In this document: one piece after another, positions 55,145-64,000 of the stretch
Numbering within the stretch: the stretch's first letter is position 1
Layout of the letters: each line of letters opens with the position of its first letter
Assembly: GCF_009697225.1 (NCBI RefSeq)
Contig: NZ_WIND01000073.1
Location: forward strand, 1 to 64,000
From: Halovulum marinum
Lineage (GTDB): Bacteria; Pseudomonadota; Alphaproteobacteria; Rhodobacterales; Rhodobacteraceae
Direction: 5' to 3'
DNA: 64,000 bases
Position numbers and translations under genes: made by a program
Notes under the pieces: model-generated
Seen by the model: only the letters and a program-made list of their open reading frames with translations
What the model was told of the DNA's origin: nothing
Databases searched by the model: none

Positions 55145-55642
55145 TGGAAACCTCCGTATCGGGTATGGGCGTATCGGGTATGGGCGTATCGGGTATCGGC
55201 GTGTCGGGGCGGGCCATGGTCGCGGCCCCGGTTCTGAGTTCCTTTCGCAGCACCAGCTTCAGCCCGGACCAGGTGGCGTCGACGGCGCAGACCTTGACGT
55301 CGACCAGGCCCAGCGGCAGCGCGGCGTCGCGAATCCAGTCCTCGGTCAGATCGGTCGGCACCTTCGCGGCGCGCTTGGGCCAGGACACCCAGATCATACC
55401 GGTTTCGGGCAGGCAGCGCATCGCCTGTGCAAGGGACCGGGACAGGGCGGCGCGGTCGGTCACGAACAGATGCGCATCGGCGGCCGCGTCGGACCCGGCC
55501 CAGTGCACCGGGCCGTCCCGTTCGATCTGTGCACGCACCCCGGCGGGCCGGGGGCCCAGACGCCACCGCGGGCGCCGTAGCCCAGCTTGCGGACCAGCGG
55601 CGTGCCCGGATAACCCGCGGCATGTCCCGCCGCCGCGCTCAC
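55137..55642 (-). pseudogene. DUF3052-like gene with apparent one-base frameshift
   Basis: The gene starts at GTG 55642, overlapping the preT stop (GTGA), and gives SAAAGHAAGYPGTPLVRKLGYGARGGVW, the normal N-terminus of DUF3052 proteins. Then coding continues in another frame as VRAQIERDGPVHWAGSDA, through GMIWVSWPKRA, to VKVCAVDATWSGLKLVLRKELR, a complete C-terminal part. One extra G in the GGGG run near 55550 would restore a single frame. It is thus either a true frameshift or a sequencing error in a homopolymer. A Pro-Asp-Thr repeat follows the conserved domain. The position between preT and preA links it to pyrimidine reduction. Confidence 0.75.
55156..55209. repeat. 15-bp in-frame tandem repeat (PDTPI) in the DUF3052 gene
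   Basis: Three copies of a 15-bp unit (GTATCGGGTATGGGC, the third with one change) plus nine more bases. On the minus strand it encodes the repeated pentapeptide PDTPI near the C-terminus, just before the preA start. As the unit is a multiple of three, copy changes would not shift the frame. Confidence 0.9.
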
Positions 55643-56979
55643 GACATCAGCGCCTTGTGGATGTCCTCGGCGGCGTCGCGGCCCTCGGCCACCGCGGTGA
55701 CGGTCAGATCGTCGCCGCCGCTGGCGCAGTCGCCGCCCGCCCAGACGCCCGCGACCGAGGTGCGCCCGGCGGCGTCGACGCGGATCTTGCCGCGCTTCAG
55801 CGCCAGCGCCTGCGGCGGCTCGTACAGAGTCTGCCCGATCGCCTTGAGCACCTGGTCGGCGCGGATCTCGAAGGTCTCGTCGGTGACCTCGAACCCGTCC
55901 GGCCCGTAGCGGGTGTAGGCGAACTCCACCCGGCGCTCGGTGCCGTCCTTCTTGCCGCGGATCCGCACCGGCTGCGCGTTGAACACGATCCGCACGCCCT
56001 TGGAGGTCGCCAGATCCCGCTCGAAACGGCTGGCGGCCATTTCCTCGGGGCCGCGGCGGTAGACCATCGTCACCTCCTCGGCGCCCAGCAGCCTGGACTG
56101 CACGGCGGCGTCGATCGCGGTCATGCCGCCGCCGATCACCACCACGCGCCGGCCCACCGGCAGCGCCGCCAGGTCGTCGGCCTGGCGCAGCTTCGAGATG
56201 AAGTCGACGGCGTTCTGCACCCCGTCGCGATCCTCGCCCCTGGTGCGCAGCGCGTTGACGCCGGCCAGGCCCACGCCCAGGAACACCGCGTCGTAGCTCT
56301 CGCGCAGCGCGTCCAGATCCAGATCGCGGCCCAGCGCCTTGCCGTGCTCCTGCACGATCCCGCCGATTCGCATCAGCCAGTCGACCTCGGCCTGGGCGAA
56401 GCCGTCGACGGTCTTGTAGGCGGCGATGCCGTATTCGTTCAGCCCGCCCGGCTTCGGCCGCGCGTCGTAGAGCGTGACCTCGTGCCCGTTCATCGCCAGC
56501 CGGTGCGCGCAGGCCAGCCCGGCGGGGCCGGCGCCGACCACGGCGACGCGCCTGCCGGTCGGCGCGTCGCGGGCGAATGGGTGCTCGCCCTTCGCCATCA
56601 GCGTGTCGGTGGCATAGCGCTGCAGTTGGCCGATCAGCACCGGCTTGCCCTCGGCCACCTCGCGCACGCAGACCTCCTCGCACAGCGTCTCGGTCGGGCA
56701 GACCCGGGCGCACATGCCGCCGAGGATGTTCTGCTGAAAGATCGTCCGCGCCGCCGCCTCGGGCACGCCGGTGGCGATCTGCCGGATGAACAGCGGGATG
56801 TCGATCGAGGTCGGACAGGCCGTCACGCAGGGCGCGTCGTGGCAGAAATAGCAGCGGTCGGCGGCGACCCGCGCCTCGTGCGGGTCCAGCGGCGGGTGCA
56901 GGTCGGCGAAGTTGGCTTCCAGCGTGGCGGGATCCAGGCGGCCGGCCACGATGCCGTCGGTGCGGGTCGATGCGGACAT
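55639..56979 (-). CDS. preT: NAD-dependent dihydropyrimidine dehydrogenase, subunit PreT
   Basis: A 446-residue electron-transfer subunit that resembles the small subunit of glutamate synthase. The N-terminal iron-sulfur region (about 40-100) has CYFCHDAPC...C and CARVCPTETLCEEVC. FAD binds at VAVVGAGPAGLA and NAD(P)H at VVVIGGGMTAID, followed by the terminal GGDCASGGD motif. It moves electrons from NADH to PreA. ATG 56979 is preceded by GAGGAG; an in-frame ATG 20 codons upstream lies near the operator. It leads a run preT-DUF3052-preA and is under a RutR-like site. Confidence 0.94.
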   Translation of the reverse strand: MSASTRTDGIVAGRLDPATLEANFADLHPPLDPHEARVAADRCYFCHDAPCVTACPTSIDIPLFIRQIATGVPEAAARTIFQQNILGGMCARVCPTETLCEEVCVREVAEGKPVLIGQLQRYATDTLMAKGEHPFARDAPTGRRVAVVGAGPAGLACAHRLAMNGHEVTLYDARPKPGGLNEYGIAAYKTVDGFAQAEVDWLMRIGGIVQEHGKALGRDLDLDALRESYDAVFLGVGLAGVNALRTRGEDRDGVQNAVDFISKLRQADDLAALPVGRRVVVIGGGMTAIDAAVQSRLLGAEEVTMVYRRGPEEMAASRFERDLATSKGVRIVFNAQPVRIRGKKDGTERRVEFAYTRYGPDGFEVTDETFEIRADQVLKAIGQTLYEPPQALALKRGKIRVDAAGRTSVAGVWAGGDCASGGDDLTVTAVAEGRDAAEDIHKALMS

Positions 56980-57031
56980 GCGCGCTCCTCTGCGGTCACT
57001 TGACCGGGAAAGCGTTCCACAGCTCCGATTT

Positions 57032-57047
57032 TTTATCAACTGGTAAA
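57032..57047. promoter_or_regulatory. RutR-like operator upstream of preT
   Basis: TTTATCAACTGGTAAA is a near-perfect palindrome (TTTAyCA-NN-TGrTAAA) and shares the CAnnTGGTAAA core with the site at 52332-52347. It lies 53 bases before the preT start, an ordinary place for a repressor site. The region around it is very AT-rich and should also contain the promoter. Confidence 0.7.
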
Positions 57048-57081
57048 AAATTAAAAATGCGGTGCCCGGCAGCCCGCCGGG
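57045..57081 (-). terminator. Possible intrinsic terminator of the pcaD-like gene
   Basis: On the minus strand, CCCGGC-GGGCT-GCCGGG forms a 6-bp stem (57065-57081) followed within seven bases by ATTTTTAATTTTTT. The stem is short and the T-tract slightly distant. The same T-tract overlaps the preT operator region. Confidence 0.4.
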
Positions 57082-57085
57082 GCCG

Positions 57086-57907
57086 CTACAGGATCCGCGG
57101 CGGCGGCGGGCCGGCCGGCGGGGCGTGCGCGGCCAGGAACGGATCCAGCAGCGCCGCCAGCGCCTCGGGCGCCTGCACGCAAGGCAGATGGCCGGTGCCC
57201 GGCAGCAGGTGGAAGGCGCAGCCGGGGATCAGCGCCGCGGTCTCGCGCACCATGTCGGCGGGGGTCGCGCCGTCCAGCGCGCCGGCCACCGCCAGCGCCG
57301 GCAGCCGCAGCCGCGCGGTGCTGTCGAACAGGTCGGTGTGGCCGATCGCGGCGCAGCAGCCGGCATAGCCCTCGGCCGGGGTGGCGCACAGCCGGTCGCG
57401 CCACAGCGCCACCTCGGCGGCGCGGGCCTGGCGGAAACGCGGCGGGAACCAGCGCGCGAGGATGCCGTCGGCCAGCGCGGCGACGCCGCGGTCGCGGACG
57501 GTGTCGGCGCGGTCCTGCCAGATCGCCTCGGTGCCGATCTTGGCGGCGGTGTTCGACAGCACCAGCGCGGCGACAAGGTCCGGGCGCTCGGCCGCCAGCC
57601 CCTGCGCCACCAGCCCGCCCAGCGACAGCCCGACCACCACCGCGTCCGACACGCCCAGCGCGTCCAGCAGCCCGGCGGCGTCGTGCACCAGCGCCTGCAT
57701 GCCGTAGGGCGCGGGCGGCACCGTGCTGCGGCCGTGGCCGCGCAGATCGCAGCGGATCAGCCGCAGGTCGGGCGGCAGGTGCGGCAGCAGCGGGTCCCAG
57801 ACCCGGTGGTCCAGACCCAGCGCGTGCAGCAGCAGCACCGGCGGCCCGTCGGGGGCGCCGTCCTCGGTGTAGTGCAGCTCGATGGCGTTGGTGCGGATCA
57901 GCGGCAT
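57086..57907 (-). CDS. pcaD: Alpha/beta hydrolase, 3-oxoadipate enol-lactonase-like
   Basis: A 273-residue alpha/beta hydrolase. The nucleophile is Ser in VGLSLGG, the oxyanion loop is LLHALGLDHRVWD, and the final His sits in GTGHLPC. The RCDLRGHGRS and QGLAAERPD blocks fit PcaD, which hydrolyses 3-oxoadipate enol-lactone in protocatechuate breakdown. No other pca gene is nearby, so the specificity is likely but not certain; a different enol-lactone is possible. The gene sits between the PACE-like gene and preT, all on the minus strand. Confidence 0.75.
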   Translation of the reverse strand: MPLIRTNAIELHYTEDGAPDGPPVLLLHALGLDHRVWDPLLPHLPPDLRLIRCDLRGHGRSTVPPAPYGMQALVHDAAGLLDALGVSDAVVVGLSLGGLVAQGLAAERPDLVAALVLSNTAAKIGTEAIWQDRADTVRDRGVAALADGILARWFPPRFRQARAAEVALWRDRLCATPAEGYAGCCAAIGHTDLFDSTARLRLPALAVAGALDGATPADMVRETAALIPGCAFHLLPGTGHLPCVQAPEALAALLDPFLAAHAPPAGPPPPRIL

Positions 57908-57938
57908 GCGCCCGTTCTGCCCGCCCCCGGCCGCCGGG

Positions 57939-58373
57939 TCAAATCCGCTGGCGCGCCGGCTCTCCGGGATCGGGAAACAGCGTGTCGTAGCCCCAGGTGA
58001 AGACGAAGGCGTAGACCAGGTAGAACAGCGCGAACGACGCGTCCAGCACCAGCGCCTGCCACAGCCCGATGCCCAGCCAGGCAGCGACCACCGGCAGCAG
58101 CAGCACCAGCAGCCCGCCCTCGAACCCGACCGCGTGCAGCACCCGCACCGCCGGCGATTTGCGCGTGCTGCCGGTGCGCCGGCGCAGCGCGTGGTCGAAG
58201 CCCAGGTTGTAGACATAGTTCCAGCCGGTCGCCAGCGTCGCGGCGACGGCGGCGAGCAGGCCGATGGCGACCAGCCCGTGGCCGAACAGCCACGACCCCA
58301 GCGGCGTGATCACCGCCAGCCCGATCAGCTCGAAGCTGACGGCCTGGCGGATGCGGTCTGCGGTGCTGCGCAT
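57939..58373 (-). CDS. PACE (BTP-type) efflux family membrane protein
   Basis: A 144-residue protein made of two tandem hydrophobic pairs, each of the bacterial transmembrane pair type (GLAVITPLGSWLFG... and EGGLLVLLLPVVAAWLG...). The motif WNYVYNLGFDHALRR ends the first and VFTWGYDTLFP ends the second. This is the layout of PACE proteins such as AceI, which export chlorhexidine and short diamines. The substrate here is not known. ATG 58373 is preferred; another in-frame ATG lies five codons upstream. Confidence 0.85.
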   Translation of the reverse strand: MRSTADRIRQAVSFELIGLAVITPLGSWLFGHGLVAIGLLAAVAATLATGWNYVYNLGFDHALRRRTGSTRKSPAVRVLHAVGFEGGLLVLLLPVVAAWLGIGLWQALVLDASFALFYLVYAFVFTWGYDTLFPDPGEPARQRI

Positions 58374-58474
58374 GAGATCCCCTCGCAACGTGCCGGGCCG
58401 TCCCGCGTGCTGGTCCCATGACGGGGGAGGTCGTCCTCGCCTGCCGCCTCAGCTAGGCACCGGGACGTGGCGGG

Positions 58475-58957
58475 TCAAGGTGCCGCCGCGGCCGGCAGAT
58501 GCGGCGCGAACTCGTCCAGCACCGCGGCGTAGACCTGGCGCTTGAACGGCACGATCGCGGTCAGCATGTCGGCGGGGGTCATCCAGCGCCAGGTGCGGAA
58601 TTCGGGGTGCCGGGTGGCCAGGTTCACCGCGCCGTCCGGGGCCTGAAGGCGGAACAGGAACCAGAGCTGGCGCTGGCCCCGGTACCGGCCGCCCCAGACC
58701 TTACCGACCAGATCGTCGGGCAGATCATAGGTGATCCAGTCGGCGGTCTTCGCCAGATTCCTTACCGCCGACGCCGGGACCGAGATCTCTTCCTCCATCT
58801 CGCGCAGCGCCGCCTGCAGCGGCTGCTCGCCGGCGTCGATGCCGCCCTGCGGCATCTGCCAGGCGCCGGGGGTATCGATACGCTCGCCCGCGAACAGCAG
58901 GCCGTCGGCGTTGCACAGCGCAACGCCGACGCAGGGCCGATATGGCAGCTCGCTCAT
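58475..58957 (-). CDS. rppH: RNA pyrophosphohydrolase (Nudix)
   Basis: A 160-residue Nudix hydrolase. The start [21 protein letters not shown] and the Nudix box ([20 protein letters not shown]) match RppH (formerly nucleoside polyphosphate hydrolase). It removes pyrophosphate from mRNA 5' ends and so starts decay. The typical C-terminal part ([12 protein letters not shown] and [13 protein letters not shown]) is present. It lies downstream of ctpA in the same direction, as in many Rhodobacterales. Confidence 0.93.
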   Translation of the reverse strand: MSELPYRPCVGVALCNADGLLFAGERIDTPGAWQMPQGGIDAGEQPLQAALREMEEEISVPASAVRNLAKTADWITYDLPDDLVGKVWGGRYRGQRQLWFLFRLQAPDGAVNLATRHPEFRTWRWMTPADMLTAIVPFKRQVYAAVLDEFAPHLPAAAAP

Positions 58958-58979
58958 GCGGCGTCCGTTCCCGGCCGCC

Positions 58980-60329
58980 TCACTCGTCGCGGCCGGCCAG
59001 CACGTTGAGGCCGCGGATCAGGTCCAGCGCATGCGCCAGCTGATAATCCTCGTCCCGGCGGCGGGCCATCTCCTCGGCTTCGTCGCGCTCTTCCTCCAGC
59101 TGGCGCAGCTCGTCCTCGGACAGGCTGTCGTTGCTGAGCGCGCCGCGCAGGTCGGCCTCGGAGCGGTTGCGCTGCGCCGCCGAACCTGGCTCCTCGACCT
59201 CGGTTTCCTCGGTCTCGGGGGCCGGACGCTGCTCGATGATCACGTCGGGCTGCACGCCCAGGTTCTGGATCGAGCGGCCCGAGGGCGTGTAGTAGCGCGC
59301 AGTGGTCAGCCGCATCGCGCCCTTGCCCTGCAGCGGCACGATGGTCTGCACCGACCCCTTGCCGAAGCTGCGGGTGCCGACGACGATCGCGCGGCGATGG
59401 TCCTGCAGCGCGCCGGCGACGATCTCGGACGCCGAGGCCGAGCCGCCGTTGACCAGCACCACCAGCGGCTTGCCCTCGGCCAGATCGCCCGGCTCGGCGT
59501 TGTAGCGGTCACTGTCGCGCGGATCGCGGCCGCGGGTCGAGACGATCTCGCCCGCGTCCAGGAACGCGTCGGACACCTGCACCGCCTGGGTCAGCAGGCC
59601 GCCGGGGTTGTTGCGCAGGTCCAGCACGAAGCCGTCGACGTTGTCCATGCCGCCCAGCGCCTCGACCTGCTCCTTCAACCCCGACTCGAGATTGAGGAAG
59701 GTCTGCTCGGTGAAGGTGGTGACGCGCAGCACGACGACGTTTCCTTCGGTGCGCGAGCGCACCGCCGCGATGGTGATGGTGTCGCGGGTCAGGGTCAGAT
59801 CGAACGGCTCGGTCTCTTCGCCGCGGACGATGGTGATGACGATGTCGCTGCCCACCGGGCCGCGCATCAGCTCCACCGCCTCGTTCAGCGTCAGGCCGAG
59901 GATCGGCTCGCCGTCGACATGGGTGATGTAGTCGCCCGGCTCGACCCCGGCGCGGGCGGCGGGGGTGTCGTCGATCGGCGTGACCACCTTGACGAAGCCG
60001 TTCTCCTGCGTGACCTCGATGCCGAGGCCGCCGAACTCGCCGCGGGTCTGCACCCGCATGTCGTCGTAGTCGTCAGGCGGCAGGTAGCTGGAGTGCGGAT
60101 CCAGCGACGACAGCATGCCGTTGATCGCGCTCTCGATCAGCTCCTTCTCGTCCACGTCCTCGACATAGGTCGAGCGGATGCGCTCGAAGATGTCGCCGAA
60201 CAGGTCCAGCTGCTCGTAGGTCAGACGGTCGCGTTCGACCTCCTGCGCGATGATCGGGGCCGCGAACTGCGTCGTGACGACGAAGCCCGCAAACGCGCCG
60301 CCCACGGCGGCTATCATCAGCTTGTTCAT
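58980..60329 (-). CDS. ctpA: Carboxyl-terminal processing protease (S41)
   Basis: A 449-residue periplasmic protease. A membrane-spanning N-terminal segment (about 5-25) is followed by a PDZ domain (about 90-175) and the S41 core. The nucleophile Ser is in [16 protein letters not shown] (about residue 299) and the catalytic Lys in [11 protein letters not shown] (about 322). The C-terminal part (about 390-449) is highly acidic and likely helical ([24 protein letters not shown]). It trims envelope proteins, probably with the EnvC-like protein encoded just upstream. Confidence 0.93.
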   Translation of the reverse strand: MNKLMIAAVGGAFAGFVVTTQFAAPIIAQEVERDRLTYEQLDLFGDIFERIRSTYVEDVDEKELIESAINGMLSSLDPHSSYLPPDDYDDMRVQTRGEFGGLGIEVTQENGFVKVVTPIDDTPAARAGVEPGDYITHVDGEPILGLTLNEAVELMRGPVGSDIVITIVRGEETEPFDLTLTRDTITIAAVRSRTEGNVVVLRVTTFTEQTFLNLESGLKEQVEALGGMDNVDGFVLDLRNNPGGLLTQAVQVSDAFLDAGEIVSTRGRDPRDSDRYNAEPGDLAEGKPLVVLVNGGSASASEIVAGALQDHRRAIVVGTRSFGKGSVQTIVPLQGKGAMRLTTARYYTPSGRSIQNLGVQPDVIIEQRPAPETEETEVEEPGSAAQRNRSEADLRGALSNDSLSEDELRQLEEERDEAEEMARRRDEDYQLAHALDLIRGLNVLAGRDE

Positions 60330-60343
60330 ATCTTGCCCTGCCG

Positions 60344-61443
60344 TTAATTCAGTGCCTCGAACCAGGGCAGCGGATCGACCGGGCTCTGGTTCACTCTCAG
60401 TTCCATATAGAGCGTTTTCGCGGGCGCTTGGCCACCCGCGTCGCCCGCTTCCGGCGATAATTCTTCGTGAGGCGCGGCGGCATTGTCCAGCCCCGGCATG
60501 AAACCCAGCACGCCGCCCGGCTCCACCACCTCGCCCGCGCGCACAAGGTAGCGTCCCAGCCCGCCGAGCACCATCAGAACGTTTTCCTGCGGCTCCAGGA
60601 TCACCACCTCGCCATAGCCGTCCAGCCGTCCGGTGAACCGCACCGTCGCCGCGGCCGGCGCGGTGACCAGCGCCCCCGCGGGCGCGCCGATGGCGATGCC
60701 GGGACGTTGCAGCCCGGCGGAATCGGCCTCGCCGAAGCGGCGCAGCAGCGGCCCGTCGGCGGGCGTGGCATAGGGGCCCAGTTCGCCCGGCGCGGCGTCG
60801 AGCTCGGCCGGCAGCGTCGTCTCCAGCGCGATCGCCAGCGCCGACAGGTTCGCCGCGTCCTCGCCCAGGTCGGGCAGCGGACCGGCTGCGGCCTGGTCCT
60901 CCTCGATGCGGGCGATCAGGCGGTCGCGGATCACCGCCAGCCGCTCGCGGCCGTCCTCGAGATCCGCCAGCAGCGCCTGCTGCTGCGCCTGCAGGTTGGA
61001 CAGCGCCGCCCGCTCGGCGCGCAGCGCCGCGGCGCGGGCGCGCACCGTGGCGGCGGCATTCTCCATCAGCATCAGCGCGCGGGCGCCGTCGCGCGGGTCC
61101 TGCGCGCCGGTCAGCACCAGCGGCGCCGCGACCCGGCCCAGCCGGGCGATGCCGCCGGTCAGCCGGCGCAGCTCGGCCTCGGCGTCGGTCAGCGCGCGGC
61201 CGCGGGCGCGGGCCTTGGCGGCGACCTTGCCGATGTCGCGCCGCAGCGACTGCATCGCCGCCTCGTAGGCGCGGATCGCCCCGGCCAGCGCCCGGCGCTG
61301 CGCCAGGCTGGTGCGCGCCTCGGACAGCTGCGCCTCGGCGACCTGCAGCGCCTCGGCGCGGCCGCCGGCACCGCCGGTCTGCGCCGGCGCCGACGTGCCC
61401 AGCGCCAGCAGCGCCGCCGCAAGCAGCCCCGCGCCGCGCCGCA

Positions 61444-61447
<4 letters not shown>
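60344..61447 (-). CDS. EnvC-like murein hydrolase activator (degenerate M23 domain)
   Basis: A 367-residue exported protein. A signal peptide (about 1-23) is followed by a long coiled-coil part (about 30-200) and a LytM/M23 domain (about 230-365). The M23 zinc ligands (HxxxD and HxH) are not present: the last motif reads LYMELRVNQ instead of a histidine form. That is what EnvC-type proteins look like, which do not cut peptidoglycan themselves but activate amidases at the division site. It overlaps gpmI upstream by four bases. Confidence 0.88.
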
Positions 61448-62967
<1,520 letters not shown>

Positions 62968-63048
62968 GAGGGGTCCTTTCCGGCTCGGGTCGCGCGCAAA
63001 CTAGCGGCGGCGCGCGCGGGCCTCAAGCCCGCCTTGCGGGCGCGCCGC

Positions 63049-63519
63049 TCATGCGCGGTGGTACGGGCTGTTCGCCAGGATCGAGGCGGCGCGGTAAAGC
63101 TGTTCGGCCAGCATCACCCGGGCCAGCATGTGCGGCCAGACCATCTGCCCGAAAGACAGGCGGAAATCGGCCTCGGCGCGCAGATCCGTCGCCAGCCCGT
63201 CGGCGCCGCCGATCAGGAACACCGCGTCGCGGCGGCCCTGGTCGCGCCAGTCGCGCAGCAGCCCGGCGAACGCCGGAGAAGTCAGCACCTTGCCGCGTTC
63301 GTCCAGCGCGACCACCGCCGCGCCGTCGGGAATCGCGCCGCGCAGCAGCGGCGCCTCGGCCGCCGGACCCCGGCCCTTGCGCGGCTCGACCTCGGCCACG
63401 CTCAACGGGCCCAGCCCCAAGACCCGCCCGGTGCGGTCGAACCGGGTGGCGTAGTCGTCCACCAGATCGCGCTCGGGGCCGGCGCGCAGCCGGCCGACGG
63501 CGGCGACGGTGATCCTCAC
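63049..63519 (-). CDS. rlmH: 23S rRNA pseudouridine-1915 N3-methyltransferase RlmH
   Basis: A 156-residue SPOUT methyltransferase that methylates pseudouridine 1915 in helix 69 of 23S rRNA. The start MRITVAAVGRLRAGPE, the knot region FLIGGADGL, and the C-terminal VMLAEQLYRAASILANSPYHR are unmistakable. It follows rsfS by seven bases in the same operon. Confidence 0.96.
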   Translation of the reverse strand: MRITVAAVGRLRAGPERDLVDDYATRFDRTGRVLGLGPLSVAEVEPRKGRGPAAEAPLLRGAIPDGAAVVALDERGKVLTSPAFAGLLRDWRDQGRRDAVFLIGGADGLATDLRAEADFRLSFGQMVWPHMLARVMLAEQLYRAASILANSPYHRA

Positions 63520-63526
63520 GGCCGGT

Positions 63527-63907
63527 TCAGGCGTCGAGCGACGGCCGCTTCAGCTGCTCTTCGGGCGAGAGCCACATCTTTTCCAGCTGGTAGAAGTCGC
63601 GGACCTCGGGGCGGAAGATGTGGACGATGGCGTCGCCGCAATCGATCAGCACCCAGTCTCCGGTGTCCTTGCCCTCGATCCGCACGCTGCGGCCCTGATC
63701 CTGCTTCAGCCGATCGGACAGCTTTTCCGCGATCGCGGTGACCTGACGGGACGACCGGCCCGAAGCGACGACCATGTGGTCGGCGATTTCGGACTTGCCC
63801 GCAAGGTCGATGACGATCACGTCCTCGGCCTTGTCATCGTCCAGCGATGTCAGGATCAGGTTCAGAAGGGCGGTGTCCCGCGTGCCCGGCCCGGCCGGGG
63901 TGCTCAT
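63527..63907 (-). CDS. rsfS: Ribosome silencing factor RsfS
   Basis: A 126-residue protein that binds ribosomal protein uL14 and blocks subunit joining during starvation. The DDDKAEDVIVIDLAGKS start region, ADHMVVASGRSSRQVTAIAEKL, GKDTGDWVLIDCGDAIVHIF and EVRDFYQLEKMW are conserved. The ATG at 63907 has no ribosome binding site, while an in-frame CTG at 63955 has a perfect GGAGG seven bases upstream. The protein may therefore start there and be 142 residues long. Confidence 0.93.
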   Translation of the reverse strand: MSTPAGPGTRDTALLNLILTSLDDDKAEDVIVIDLAGKSEIADHMVVASGRSSRQVTAIAEKLSDRLKQDQGRSVRIEGKDTGDWVLIDCGDAIVHIFRPEVRDFYQLEKMWLSPEEQLKRPSLDA

Positions 63908-63954
63908 GTCACGCGGCGTCGCAGCGGCTGGCGCTGCATTTGCACGTTCCGACA

Positions 63955-63967
63955 GAACTGTACCTCC
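63955..63967 (-). promoter_or_regulatory. Strong ribosome binding site in front of a CTG codon, upstream of rsfS
   Basis: On the minus strand GGAGG (63963-63967) is followed by seven bases and CTG (63955-63953), which is in frame with rsfS 16 codons before its ATG. Spacing is ideal. No ATG, GTG or TTG lies in that frame near it, so a rare CTG start must be considered. Confidence 0.5.
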
Positions 63968-64000
63968 AAAAGATGCGCCGGCGAACCGGCATTCCAGTGC

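Overview
The window is high-GC chromosomal DNA of an alphaproteobacterium, most probably a Rhodobacterales (Roseobacter/Paracoccaceae) member. This rests on the gene content and order: extensin-like/tyrA/hisC, priA/tal/DUF484/xerC, phosphatidylcholine synthase, a MoxR-DUF58-DUF4159 cluster, rsfS-rlmH-gpmI-envC-ctpA-rppH, and a PreTA-type pyrimidine catabolic cluster. Genus and species cannot be told from the sequence alone. I see no complete insertion sequence, prophage or CRISPR array.

Layout. 1-5592 (minus strand) is a catabolic cluster: a diaminopropionate-ammonia-lyase-like PLP enzyme, an M24 metallohydrolase, an Asp/Glu-racemase-like enzyme, a 3-hydroxyisobutyrate-dehydrogenase-like enzyme, a class II aldolase and a gamma-butyrobetaine-dioxygenase-like enzyme that is broken at the window edge. 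It lies beside the 3' end of a tRNA-Arg(TCT) gene (5911-5987). 6047-8915 holds an NDUFS4-like complex I accessory protein and uvrB. 8931-9785 is a conspicuously AT-rich foreign gene with a HEPN-like domain, followed by 700 bases of repeats and debris. 10492-15576 (minus) carries an ABM monooxygenase, an SRAP-family protein lacking its catalytic Cys2, a group II decarboxylase, an extensin-like protein, tyrA and hisC. 15643-25186 holds priA, then (plus) tal, DUF484, xerC, a cytochrome P460-like protein and pcs, then (minus) a small secreted protein and ileS. 25355-32602 holds DUF2339, TIGR01620/YcjF-like, GNAT, YcjX-like, truA and DUF1285 genes. 32893-39713 (plus) is a four-gene MoxR/DUF58/DUF4159 surface-complex operon. 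39963-42114 holds a tiny lipoprotein, a LysR regulator and an AAC(3)-family acetyltransferase.

42235-56979 is the main functional theme, uptake and reductive breakdown of pyrimidines. An NMT1/THI5-type ABC transporter (substrate-binding protein, two permeases, ATPase) would import the base. PreT/PreA would reduce uracil or thymine to the dihydropyrimidine, dihydropyrimidinase (hydA) would open the ring, an M20 carbamoylase would remove the carbamoyl group, and an omega-aminotransferase would pass beta-alanine (or 3-aminoisobutyrate) nitrogen to pyruvate or a similar acceptor. A TetR regulator that closely resembles RutR sits in the middle. RutR-like palindromes lie in front of the aminotransferase/rutR divergent pair and in front of preT. 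Within this cluster a HEAT-like gene is decayed and a DUF3052 gene carries an apparent one-base frameshift beside an in-frame 15-bp repeat.

57086-63907 (all minus) returns to housekeeping: a PcaD-like hydrolase, a PACE-like membrane protein, rppH, ctpA, an EnvC-like protein, gpmI, rlmH and rsfS.
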